From: Pseudolysinimonas_A sp947085045
Lineage (GTDB): Bacteria; Actinomycetota; Actinomycetes; Actinomycetales; Microbacteriaceae
NCBI GenBank assembly: GCA_947085045.1
Contig: CAMTUU010000002.1
Span: 186,001 to 250,000, forward strand
Length of the DNA stretch: 64,000 nucleotides
Direction: 5' to 3'
In this document: positions 17,618 to 25,992 of the stretch, piece after piece
Layout of the letters: the number at the start of each line of letters is the position of its first letter
Numbering within the stretch: position 1 is the first letter of the stretch
Notes under the pieces: model-generated
Seen by the model: the letters and a program-made list of their open reading frames with translations, nothing else
What the model was told of the DNA's origin: nothing
Database searches by the model: none
Translations under genes and position numbers: made by a program

Positions 17618-20152
17618 ATGACCCCTGCGTCGAACATCCCCGACAAGCCCGCCCTCGAAGGCCTCGAGCCGAAGTGGGCCGACCACTGGGAGCAGGCGGG
17701 AACCCACCGGTTCGATCGTGCCGCCGCCCTCGCCGCGGGCTCCGTGTTCAGCGTCGACACCCCGCCGCCGACCGCCTCCGGCAGCCTGCACATCGGGCAC
17801 GTGTTCTCGTACACGCACATGGACCTCGCGGCCCGCTTCCACCGGATGCGCGGGGAGCAGATCTTCTACCCGATGGGCTGGGACGACAACGGCCTGCCCA
17901 CCGAGCGCCGCGTTCAGAACTACTACGGCGTGCGCTGCGACCCGACCCTCCCCTACGTGCCCGGCTACGTGCCGCCGATCGAAGGGGGCGACAACGCGAG
18001 CAGCAAAGCCGCCGACCAGGTGCCGATCTCGCGTCGCAACTTCATCGAACTCTGCGAGCGCCTGACCGTCGAAGACGAGAAGCAGTTCGAAGAGCTGTGG
18101 CGCGCGATGGGTCTGAGCGTGGACTGGTCGCTCACCTACCGCACGATCGGGCCCGAGGCGCAGACCGTGGCGCAGCGCGCCTTCCTGCGTAACCTCGCCC
18201 GAGGCGAGGCGTACCAGGCCGAGGCCCCGACGCTCTGGGACATCACCTTCCGCACCGCGGTGGCCCAGGCCGAGCTCGAAGACAAGGAGCAGCCGGCCGC
18301 CTACCACGCGGTGACGTTCCACCAGCCCGACGGCGGGCTCGTCGAGATCGCGACCACCCGCCCCGAACTGCTGCCCGCCTGCGTGGCCCTCGTCGCGCAT
18401 CCCGATGACGAGCGCTACCAGCACCTGTTCGGCACGACCGTGACGACGCCGATCTTCGGTGTCGAGGTGCCGATCGTGGCGCACCGTCTCGCCCAGAAGG
18501 ACAAGGGCACCGGCATTGCGATGATCTGCACGTTCGGCGACGTGACCGACGTCATCTGGTGGCGCGAACTCGACCTGCCGAACCGCACCGTGCTGGGGCG
18601 GGACGGCCGCTTCCTCGAGACCGCGCCCGCCGAAGACCTGTTCACCGACGAGGGCCGCGCCGCGTACGCCGAACTCGCCGGCAAGACGGTGTTCAGCGCG
18701 AAGGCCGCGATGGTCGAGCGGCTCAAGGCCAGCGGCGACCTCATCGGCGACCCCAAGCCGACGACCCACTCGGTGAAGTTCTTCGAGAAGGGCGACAAGC
18801 CGCTCGAGATCGTGTCGACGCTGCAGTGGTACATCACCAACGGCGCCCGCGACGAGAAGCTCAAGGAGCGCCTGCTGGATGCCGGCAAGCAGATCGACTT
18901 CCACCCCGACTTCATGCGCGTGCGCTACGACAACTGGGTCGGCGGCCTGACCGGCGACTGGCTCATCTCGCGCCAGCGCTTCTTCGGCGTGCCGATCCCG
19001 GTCTGGTACGAACTGGATGCCGCCGGCGAGCGCGGCAGTGTGATCGTGCCGGCCGAGGAGTCCCTGCCGATCGACCCGTCGTCCGACGTGCCCCCGGGCT
19101 ACACCGAGGCCGACCGCGGCGTCCGCTTCGAGGGCGACCTCGACATCATGGACACCTGGGCGACGTCGTCGCTGACCCCGCAGATCGCGGGCGGCTGGGA
19201 GACCGACCCGGAGCTGTTCAACCTGGTGTTCCCGTACTCGCTGCGGTCGCAGGGGCAGGACATCATCCGCACCTGGCTGTTCTCGACGGTGCTGCGCGCC
19301 CAGCTCGAGCACGGCAGCATCCCGTGGGCGAACGCCGGCATCTCGGGCTTCATCGTCGACCCCGACCGCAAGAAGATGTCCAAGTCGAAGGGCAACGTCG
19401 TCACCCCGGCGGCGATGCTCGACGAGCATGGATCGGATGCCGTGCGCTACTGGGCGGCGTCGAGCCGGCTGGGCACCGACGCGGCCTTCGATCCGCAGAA
19501 CCCGAAGCAGATCAAGATCGGCCGTCGCCTCGCCATCAAGGTGCTCAACGCCGCGAAGTTCGTCTACTCCTTCGAGGCGTCACCCGCCGCCGTCAGCGCG
19601 CCCCTCGACGTCGACATGCTCGCCGAACTCGCCGAGGTCGTGCGGATCGCGACGAAGGCCTACGAGGAGTACGACCACGCCCGCGCCCTCGAGGTGACCG
19701 AGCAGTTCTTCTGGACGTTCTGCGACGACTACCTCGAACTCGTGAAGGAACGCGCCTACGCCGGCGACGGCAGTGCTGTCGCGGCGCTGACGCAGGCGAT
19801 CGACATCCTGCTGCGGCTGCTCGCCCCGGTGATCCCGTTCGCGACCGAGGAGGTGTGGTCGTGGACGCACGAGGGTTCGGTGCACGTAGCGAGCTGGCCC
19901 ACCCTCGAGTCCGAAGCGCCCCGCGGGCTGCTGCCGGCGGTGAGCGCCGCGCTCATCGGCATCCGTCGCGCGAAGACGGAGGCCCAGGCCTCGCAGAAGA
20001 CCGAGGTCACCTCGGCCGTGCTCGCCGGACCGGCGTTCCTCGCCGAGGCCGCCGACGACCTCAAGGCGGTGGGCAAGATCGCCGAGCTGACCCTGGTGAC
20101 CGCCGACGAGATCACGGTCACCGACATCGTGCTCGCCGAGGTGACCGAGTGA
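17618..20152 (+). CDS. valS: Valyl-tRNA synthetase
   Basis: An 844-residue class I synthetase that charges tRNA-Val. The HIGH motif is HIGH at 58-61 and the KMSKS motif lies near residue 585 (KKMSKSKGNVV). The editing domain contains EIATTRPELLPACVALVAHP. It resembles the ValS type 2 group, with a short C-terminal region in place of the long coiled coil of E. coli. The ATG at 17618 with CCGGAG upstream was chosen over an in-frame ATG at 17498 inside the preceding gene. A 6-bp inverted repeat (GGCACC / GGTGCC, 17568-17592) lies in the leader; no T-box is seen. Its stop overlaps the acetyltransferase start. Confidence 0.95.
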   Translation: MTPASNIPDKPALEGLEPKWADHWEQAGTHRFDRAAALAAGSVFSVDTPPPTASGSLHIGHVFSYTHMDLAARFHRMRGEQIFYPMGWDDNGLPTERRVQNYYGVRCDPTLPYVPGYVPPIEGGDNASSKAADQVPISRRNFIELCERLTVEDEKQFEELWRAMGLSVDWSLTYRTIGPEAQTVAQRAFLRNLARGEAYQAEAPTLWDITFRTAVAQAELEDKEQPAAYHAVTFHQPDGGLVEIATTRPELLPACVALVAHPDDERYQHLFGTTVTTPIFGVEVPIVAHRLAQKDKGTGIAMICTFGDVTDVIWWRELDLPNRTVLGRDGRFLETAPAEDLFTDEGRAAYAELAGKTVFSAKAAMVERLKASGDLIGDPKPTTHSVKFFEKGDKPLEIVSTLQWYITNGARDEKLKERLLDAGKQIDFHPDFMRVRYDNWVGGLTGDWLISRQRFFGVPIPVWYELDAAGERGSVIVPAEESLPIDPSSDVPPGYTEADRGVRFEGDLDIMDTWATSSLTPQIAGGWETDPELFNLVFPYSLRSQGQDIIRTWLFSTVLRAQLEHGSIPWANAGISGFIVDPDRKKMSKSKGNVVTPAAMLDEHGSDAVRYWAASSRLGTDAAFDPQNPKQIKIGRRLAIKVLNAAKFVYSFEASPAAVSAPLDVDMLAELAEVVRIATKAYEEYDHARALEVTEQFFWTFCDDYLELVKERAYAGDGSAVAALTQAIDILLRLLAPVIPFATEEVWSWTHEGSVHVASWPTLESEAPRGLLPAVSAALIGIRRAKTEAQASQKTEVTSAVLAGPAFLAEAADDLKAVGKIAELTLVTADEITVTDIVLAEVTE

Positions 20153-20589
20153 CCGTCACCGTGCGGGCGCTCGTCGACGGCGATCACGAGGCCTGGCGCC
20201 GGTTGTTCCGCGACTACGGCGTCTTCTACGAGACCCACTTCGCCGACGACGTGCTCGACCAGGTGTGGGCGAAGCTGCGCGTCGGCGACGGCGTGCACGC
20301 GCTCGTCGCGGAGGTGGAGGGCGAGGTCGTGGGCATCGCGCACTACCGCTCGCATCCCGACACGTTCAGCGCCGGGCGCGACTGGTTCCTCGACGACCTG
20401 TTCGTCGACCCGTCGTCGCGCAGCGGCGGGGTGGCCACGGCGCTCATCGAGCACCTCACCGCGCTCGCGAAGGCGACCGGACCGGGCACGCTGCGCTGGA
20501 TCACGGCCGAGGACAACGCGCGCGCCCAGCGCGTCTACGACCGGCTCGCGAAGCGCACGACCTGGCTGACCTACGAGGTGCGGTTGTAG
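20149..20589 (+). CDS. GNAT-family N-acetyltransferase
   Basis: A 146-residue protein of the GCN5-related acetyltransferase fold, using acetyl-CoA. The core motif A is visible as DDLFVDPSSRSGGVATALIEHL, a slightly divergent form of the usual RGxGxG loop, followed by the AEDNARAQRVYDRL segment typical of the C-terminal half. The GTG start overlaps the valS stop (GTGA), so the two are translationally coupled. Acceptor substrate unknown. Confidence 0.87.
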   Translation: MTVTVRALVDGDHEAWRRLFRDYGVFYETHFADDVLDQVWAKLRVGDGVHALVAEVEGEVVGIAHYRSHPDTFSAGRDWFLDDLFVDPSSRSGGVATALIEHLTALAKATGPGTLRWITAEDNARAQRVYDRLAKRTTWLTYEVRL

Positions 20590-20625
20590 CGAGCGGCCGC
20601 CAGGCTCGGGTTGTACGGTGGCACC

Positions 20626-20859
20626 ATGCAGCTCGGCACCCGGTGGCAGATCGGCGCGGAACCGCCGCCGCGCCTCCCCGACTCGGTGGTCTCCGCGATC
20701 GCGACTGTCGAGACCGAACTCGCCGGTGTCGACACGACCGGCTGGCGCTGGACGCTGACCTGGCTCGAGGGCCGTCCCGTGGTCGAACTGGATGACGGCA
20801 CGACGCTGCGCTACGACCCGCACACCGAGACGGTCACCGTCGAGGCTTCGACCGACTGA
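20626..20859 (+). CDS. Small conserved-type protein, unknown function
   Basis: A 77-residue acidic protein without membrane segments or recognised motif; the second half alternates hydrophobic residues as in a small beta sheet (TGWRWTLTWLEGRPVVEL). The ATG lies six bases after a TACGGT box at 20614-20619, which supports a leaderless transcript and this start rather than an in-frame TTG at 20611. Its 3' end overlaps the convergent ORF by 26 bp. Confidence 0.65.
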   Translation: MQLGTRWQIGAEPPPRLPDSVVSAIATVETELAGVDTTGWRWTLTWLEGRPVVELDDGTTLRYDPHTETVTVEASTD

Positions 20860-21172
20860 CCGCGCCGCGGGGAGCCCGTGACCCGTTGCGGACGTCGTAT
20901 GTCATCCCGATCACCTTCGACTGGATCTGGAACGGACGCGAGCGGTCGACGGGTTTCCCTCGGTAGATCTCCAGGTACTGGTCGAAGACCGCGGGGAGCT
21001 TGGCGACGAGAGTGCGGGCCTGCTCAGGAGTGAGCGCCAGGTTGGCGGTGGACACCGTCGAGGCCTTGATCCATTCCAGTTCGCTCGCCGCCCGATCTGC
21101 GGGATCCGCGTCGCGATCGAGATCGACGTTGATCGGCTGCGGCACGCGTTCCCCCGTGAGATCGGTCGGCAC
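20834..21172 (-). CDS. Hypothetical protein
   Basis: A 112-residue frame starting at GTG 21172. It contains a clear helical segment (LTPEQARTLVAKLPAVFDQYLEIYRG) and a basic C-terminus. No family is recognised and no strong ribosome site is seen. It converges on the 77-residue protein with a 26-bp overlap of the 3' ends. The sequence reads like a real soluble protein, but support is weaker than for its neighbours. Confidence 0.5.
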   Translation of the reverse strand: MPTDLTGERVPQPINVDLDRDADPADRAASELEWIKASTVSTANLALTPEQARTLVAKLPAVFDQYLEIYRGKPVDRSRPFQIQSKVIGMTYDVRNGSRAPRGAVSRSKPRR

Positions 21173-21242
21173 CCGGAGCCGGTCGCGGATCGATGACGTT
21201 GCAAAGATCTCTGTGCAGAATGCGGGACCCTAATCTGGAGTC

Positions 21243-23264
21243 ATGAGCAACCCCTTTCTGCAGGCGAGCACCCTCCCCTACCAGCTGCCGCCGTTCGCGG
21301 ACATCGCGGACGAGCACTACGAGGAGGCGTTCGAGAAGGGAATGGCCGAGCAGCTCGCCGAGATCTCCGCGATCACCCGCAAGCGCGACTTCCCGATGTT
21401 CGACAACACCTTCCTCGCGCTCGAGTCGAGCGGCGCCACCCTCTCGCGGGTGAGCCGGGTCTTCTTCAACAAGTCCTCCGCCGACTCGACCGACTTCACC
21501 AACGAGCTCGAGGAGCGCATCGCCCCGACGCTCGCGGCGCACGAAGACGCCATCCTGCTCGACGCGTTCCTGTACGCGCGCGTGAAGACGGTCTACGAGA
21601 ACCCCGCCGAGGATGCCACCGCCGAACAGCTCTACCTCGTCGAGCGCTGGTACCTCGAGATGACCCTCGCCGGCGCCGGGCTCGACGACACGCAGAAGGA
21701 GCGGCTCAAGGAGCTCAACCAGCAGCTGGCGACCCTGACGACGAAGTTCGAGAAGAACCTGCTCGCCGACACGAACGACCTGGCCGTGCATCTCACCGAC
21801 GTCGCCGACCTCGACGGGCTCGAGGGCGGCGAGATCTCCGCTGCCGCCGAAGCCGCCGCCGCGCGCGGGCTCGACGGCTTCCTCGTGACGCTCGTGCTGC
21901 CGACCGGGCATCCGTTCCTCGCTCAGCTGACGAAGCCCGAGGTGCGCGAGCAGATCATGGCCGCCTCCCGGGCGCGTGGCTCGCGCGGCGGCTCGTTCGA
22001 CAACACCGGCGTGCTGCTCGAGATCGTGCGGCTGAGGGCCGAGCGGGCGGAACTGCTCGGCTTCGAGAACCACGCCGCCTACGTCACGAAGGACGAGACC
22101 GCCGGCACCCCGGATGCCGTGGCCGCGATGCTCGGCAAGCTGGCCCCCGCCGCCGCGACGAACGCGACGGCCGAGCAGGCCGACCTCGAGAAGCTCGCCG
22201 GCCGCGCCGTCACCGCCGCCGACTGGTCGTACTTCACCGAGAAGGTGCGGCAGGAGAAGTACGACGTCGACACCGCGGCGCTGCGTCCCTGGTTCGAGGC
22301 GGAGCGGGTGCTCCAGCTCGGCGTCTTCGGCGCCGCGCACGCCCTCTACGGCGTCACCTTCACCGAGCGCACCGACCTCATCGCCTACCACCCCGACGTG
22401 CGGGTGTTCGAGGTCGCCGACGGCGACGGCTCCCCGGTCGGGCTCTACCTGCTCGACCTCTACACCCGCGATTCGAAGCGCGGCGGCGCGTGGATGAACT
22501 CGCTGATCACGCAGAACACGCTGCTCGAGCATCCGGCCATCGTCGTCAACAACCTCAACGTGCCCAAGCCCGCCGCGGGCGAGCCGACGCTGCTGACCTT
22601 CGACGAGGTGAGCACGTTCTTCCACGAGTTCGGCCACGCGCTGCACGGGCTCTTCGCCCGGGTGACCTACCCGAAGCTGGCCGGCACGAACGTTTTCCGC
22701 GACTTCGTCGAGTTCCCCAGCCAGGTGAACGAGATGTGGATGCTCTGGCCCGAGGTGCTCGACGCCTACGCGATCCACTACGAGACGGGCGAGCCGATCG
22801 ACGCCGGAGTCGTCGCCCGCATCCGCGCCTCGGAGACCTTCAACGAGGGGCACGCGACGAGCGAATACCTCGCGGCGGCGCTGCTCGACCAGGCCTGGCA
22901 CACCCTCTCGGCCGCGGAGGCTGCGGCCGTCACCGACGTCGCCGCGTTCGAGGCTGCGGCGCTCGCGAAGGTCGGGCTCGACAACCCGGCCGTGCCGACC
23001 CGGTACTCGAGCGCCTACTTCGCGCACACTTTCGCGGGCGGCTACGACGCCGGCTACTACTCCTACATCTGGAGCGAGGTGCTGGATGCCGACACCGTCG
23101 AGTGGTTCAAGCAGAACGGCGGGCTCACCCGCGCGAACGGCGACCGCTTCCGCGAACTGCTGCTCGGCGTCGGCGGGTCGAAGGATCCGCTCGAGGCGTA
23201 CCGCGAGTTCCGGGGGCGCGACGCCGTGATCGAGCCGCTGCTCGCCCGGCGGGGTCTCGCCTAA
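21243..23264 (+). CDS. M3-family metallopeptidase (peptidyl-dipeptidase Dcp-like)
   Basis: A 673-residue cytoplasmic zinc peptidase of the M3A (thimet oligopeptidase / Dcp) family that trims oligopeptides. The active site HEFGHALHG is near residues 461-469, followed by the conserved DFVEFPSQVNEMW segment carrying the third zinc ligand. The C-terminal part has SSAYFAHTFAGGYDAGYYSYIWSEVL-type family sequence with the substrate-binding tyrosines. ATG lies six bases after TAATCT, so the transcript is probably leaderless. Its stop overlaps that of the convergent MFS gene by 3 bp. Confidence 0.95.
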   Translation: MSNPFLQASTLPYQLPPFADIADEHYEEAFEKGMAEQLAEISAITRKRDFPMFDNTFLALESSGATLSRVSRVFFNKSSADSTDFTNELEERIAPTLAAHEDAILLDAFLYARVKTVYENPAEDATAEQLYLVERWYLEMTLAGAGLDDTQKERLKELNQQLATLTTKFEKNLLADTNDLAVHLTDVADLDGLEGGEISAAAEAAAARGLDGFLVTLVLPTGHPFLAQLTKPEVREQIMAASRARGSRGGSFDNTGVLLEIVRLRAERAELLGFENHAAYVTKDETAGTPDAVAAMLGKLAPAAATNATAEQADLEKLAGRAVTAADWSYFTEKVRQEKYDVDTAALRPWFEAERVLQLGVFGAAHALYGVTFTERTDLIAYHPDVRVFEVADGDGSPVGLYLLDLYTRDSKRGGAWMNSLITQNTLLEHPAIVVNNLNVPKPAAGEPTLLTFDEVSTFFHEFGHALHGLFARVTYPKLAGTNVFRDFVEFPSQVNEMWMLWPEVLDAYAIHYETGEPIDAGVVARIRASETFNEGHATSEYLAAALLDQAWHTLSAAEAAAVTDVAAFEAAALAKVGLDNPAVPTRYSSAYFAHTFAGGYDAGYYSYIWSEVLDADTVEWFKQNGGLTRANGDRFRELLLGVGGSKDPLEAYREFRGRDAVIEPLLARRGLA

Positions 23265-24580
23265 GCCGGCTGCCAGGTCTTCGCGGCTCGGCGGCCGATC
23301 ACGAACACCCCGAGCGCCGCGGCGACGAACATCACGCCGAGGATGAGCCAGCCGGCGAGGCCGAGCGAGAGCGCCGTGACGGCGAGCAGCGGCGGCCCGA
23401 CCGCGCTCAGCGCGCCGTAGCCCATCCCGACGAGGCCCTGGTAGGCGCCCGCGGACGCCGGATCGGCGAGCTCGAACGCGAGTCCCCAGCCGGCGCCCTG
23501 ACTCAGCACCTCGGCGAATGCGTGCGCGATGCCGCCGATCAGGAGTGCGAGGATCGCGACCCAGACCGGAGCCCCGGCAGCGAGACCGTAGATCGCGCAG
23601 GCAGCACCCATCAGCACGCCGGCGATCGCGAACACCCGGCCCGCCTTGCGCGGATCCTCGGTGCCGCGCGAGAGCAGCACCGTGAACGCCGTCACGATGA
23701 CGGTGTTGAGGATGAGCAGCACCGACACCATGACGCGCGGCGCCTCGGTCTCGTGCTCGATCCAGAGCGGGATGCCGTACTCGAGCACGGTGAACTGGAT
23801 GCCGAAGATCGCGGCGAGCCCGGTGAACGCGAGGTAGCGAGGGTCGCGCCACGGGCTGCGACCGCGCACGGGCTTCAGCGCCTCCGACTCGGCGGGGAGT
23901 CCGTGCCCGGCGTCCACCCGCGCCGGGAGGCGGGCGATCGCGACGGCAGCCACCAGTCCGAACACCGCGGCGACGACGAACGAGGCGCGGTAGGCGAGCG
24001 GGGTGTCGACCACGAGCACCACCGCGGCCGCGGCGGAGCCGAGCGCGATGCCCACGTTGGTGACGGTGCGGATCACGGCGCGTGCCCGGATGCGGATCGG
24101 CCCGACGAACGCCCGGGCGACGATCGCGGACTGAGCGGAGTGGGCACCGCCTCCGATGCCGAACGAGACGCAGCCGACGATGACCGCGAGCGCGAGGTCG
24201 TCGACGAACACGTACGCGCCGATCGCGAACGCGTCGATGATCGTGAGCACGAGCAGCAGGCGGCGCGCGCTCAGGCGATCGGAGAGCCATCCGCCCGCAT
24301 ACGACGAGCCGATGCCGGTGATCGCGGCCGCCGTCGACGCGACCGCGATCTCACCCGGCGTCAATCCGGCGACGATCGCCAGGTAGAGGACGGTCAGCGT
24401 GAGGGTGAGGCCCCGGCCGAGGGTATTGATCCCCGTTGCGGCGACGAGTACGCCGAGCACCGGGTCGTCGCGCCCGAACAGTTCGGCGAGCCGGACCCGC
24501 ACACCGGCACGCGCCTGGGCCGCCGCGCTCTCGCCCTCTTCGGCCTCCGGATCGGCGAACGGCGCTTCGTCGGTACTCAC
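23261..24580 (-). CDS. MFS transporter
   Basis: A 439-residue 12-helix major facilitator protein with an acidic cytoplasmic N-tail of about 40 residues. The loop GGWLSDRLSARRLLLVL after helix 2 is the MFS signature. It resembles drug or sugar efflux-type MFS proteins; substrate unknown. GTG 24580 overlaps the stop of a 47-codon upstream ORF and also lies six bases after a TAGCCT box (24587-24592), so it can be translated both by coupling and from its own leaderless transcript. The tail residues are strikingly similar to that small ORF. Confidence 0.88.
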   Translation of the reverse strand: MSTDEAPFADPEAEEGESAAAQARAGVRVRLAELFGRDDPVLGVLVAATGINTLGRGLTLTLTVLYLAIVAGLTPGEIAVASTAAAITGIGSSYAGGWLSDRLSARRLLLVLTIIDAFAIGAYVFVDDLALAVIVGCVSFGIGGGAHSAQSAIVARAFVGPIRIRARAVIRTVTNVGIALGSAAAAVVLVVDTPLAYRASFVVAAVFGLVAAVAIARLPARVDAGHGLPAESEALKPVRGRSPWRDPRYLAFTGLAAIFGIQFTVLEYGIPLWIEHETEAPRVMVSVLLILNTVIVTAFTVLLSRGTEDPRKAGRVFAIAGVLMGAACAIYGLAAGAPVWVAILALLIGGIAHAFAEVLSQGAGWGLAFELADPASAGAYQGLVGMGYGALSAVGPPLLAVTALSLGLAGWLILGVMFVAAALGVFVIGRRAAKTWQPA

Positions 24581-24720
24581 CCGTCGAGGCTAGGCGAGCC
24601 CGCCGACACGGTCACGCGGAAATCGGGCACGACCTCAGGCCGACGACCAGGTGCGGCCGGCTCCGCGGCACTCCGGCCCTCCTCGGCTTCGGGACCGGCG
24701 AACGGCGGCTGGTCGCTCAT
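24577..24720 (-). CDS. 47-residue ORF resembling the MFS protein N-terminus
   Basis: This short frame starts at an ATG that overlaps the stop of the benE-like gene (ATGA) and ends in a TGA that overlaps the GTG of the MFS gene (GTGA). Its product begins MSDQPPFAGPEAEEGRSAA, which closely matches the MFS start MSTDEAPFADPEAEEGESAA; the remainder is unrelated. The DNA over the first 70 or so bases is also clearly similar. It is most likely a diverged partial duplication of the MFS 5' end that now acts, at least, as a translational bridge. Whether the peptide itself has a role is unknown. Confidence 0.6.
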   Translation of the reverse strand: MSDQPPFAGPEAEEGRSAAEPAAPGRRPEVVPDFRVTVSAGSPSLDG

Positions 24721-25976
24721 GCGTCGACGTCGGCCGCCGGCTCAGGTTCTGGCGTCGGGTCGGCTTCGGTTTCGGGGGCGCGGTGCCGGCGCCACGATAG
24801 GAACCAGAGCATCACGAGGCCGCCGATCAGCAACGCCCAGAACGCCGACCCGATCCCCGCGATCGACCAGCCGAGGATCGGCCCCGAAACGGCGACGAGG
24901 AAGGTCACCACGGCGACGATGCGGTGCGCGGGATCCTCCAGCGCGGCCGTGATCGCCGAGCCGAACGCCCCGAACAGCGCGAGACCGGCGACAGCTGTGA
25001 TGAGGATGGGCGGACTCGCCGCGACGACGGTGGTCGCGACACCCGAGATGAGTCCGAGCACGGCGAGCGTCGCGCCCGCCGAGACGCCCGCGACCCAGCG
25101 CTTCTCGCGATCGGGGTGCGCCTCGGGTCCGGCGGCCATGGCCGCGGTCATCGCCGCGAGGTTGAGCGCGACACCGCCGAACGGCCCGGCGAGCACGTTG
25201 CCCGCCCCGGTCGCGACGAAGATCGCCCGGGTCGGCGGGTGCTCGTACCCGAACGTGCGCAGCACGGCGAGCCCGGTCACGTTCTGGCCCGCCATCGTGA
25301 CGAGGTAGATCGGGATACCGAGCCCGAAGACGACGGCGAGGTCGAAGCCCGGCACGACGGGTGCGAGCACCGGCAGCAGCCGCGCCGCGCTCAAGTCGAC
25401 CCCGGAGGTCGAGACCGCCACGACGACGACGGTCGCGACGACGGCACCCGGCACCGCCCAGCGCGGCGCGAGCCGGGCGAGGATCAGCCAGACCAGCACG
25501 ATCGGCAGCGCGAGCAGCGGCACCTGCACCACCGCGGTGACCGGCGCGAGGCAGATCGGGAACAGGATGCCGGCGAGCATGGCGCTCGCGATCGGCTTCG
25601 GGATGCGGGTGACCGCCCGCGCCAGCCACGGCCACAGCCCGGTGATGATGATCAGCAGCCCGCAGAGGATGAAGGCGCTCATCGTGCTGCGGTAGTCCGC
25701 CCCGCCCTGCCAGGCGAGCACCACGGCCGCCCCGGGCGTCGACCAGACGAGCGAGATCGGGATGCGGTACTTCCAGGAGAAGACGATCGTCAGCAGCCCG
25801 GGCACGAGGCAGAGCATGAGCAGCCCCGACGCGGCCTGGTCGTCGGTCGCGCCGACCGTGTGCAGCGCGCTGATGAGCAGCACGAACCCGCTGGCGAATC
25901 CCGTGATGCCGGCGACGACACCCGCGAAGATCGGCTGAGCCAACGAAGTCCGTGGGATCAGTCCGGCGTCGCGCAT
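24717..25976 (-). CDS. BenE-family benzoate/H+ symporter
   Basis: A 419-residue membrane protein with 11-12 helices that matches the BenE family (benzoate:proton symporters). Family features include the N-terminal GITGFASGFVLLISAL, the segment LVWSTPGAAVVLAWQGGADY, and PFGGVALNLAAMTAAM in the second half. No benzoate catabolic genes are in the window, so the real substrate is open. ATG 25976 lies six bases after TAGGCT (25983-25988), a leaderless promoter placed in the 16-bp gap after the GH31 gene. The C-terminal tail is acidic and Pro-rich. Downstream genes overlap it by 4 bp. Confidence 0.87.
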   Translation of the reverse strand: MRDAGLIPRTSLAQPIFAGVVAGITGFASGFVLLISALHTVGATDDQAASGLLMLCLVPGLLTIVFSWKYRIPISLVWSTPGAAVVLAWQGGADYRSTMSAFILCGLLIIITGLWPWLARAVTRIPKPIASAMLAGILFPICLAPVTAVVQVPLLALPIVLVWLILARLAPRWAVPGAVVATVVVVAVSTSGVDLSAARLLPVLAPVVPGFDLAVVFGLGIPIYLVTMAGQNVTGLAVLRTFGYEHPPTRAIFVATGAGNVLAGPFGGVALNLAAMTAAMAAGPEAHPDREKRWVAGVSAGATLAVLGLISGVATTVVAASPPILITAVAGLALFGAFGSAITAALEDPAHRIVAVVTFLVAVSGPILGWSIAGIGSAFWALLIGGLVMLWFLSWRRHRAPETEADPTPEPEPAADVDA

Positions 25977-25992
25977 CCCTTCAGCCTAGGAC
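25977..25992 (-). promoter_or_regulatory. Leaderless promoter box of the benE-like gene
   Basis: TAGGCT at 25983-25988 (read on the minus strand) lies six bases before the ATG and one gene-length away from the sugar operon stop at 25993. It separates the transporter operon from the preceding hydrolase operon. Confidence 0.55.

Noticed and set aside
22490..24952. 820-codon plus-strand frame spanning the peptidase end and the MFS gene
   Set aside because: It crosses two intact genes and is dominated by Arg/Asp/Glu/Ala repeats.
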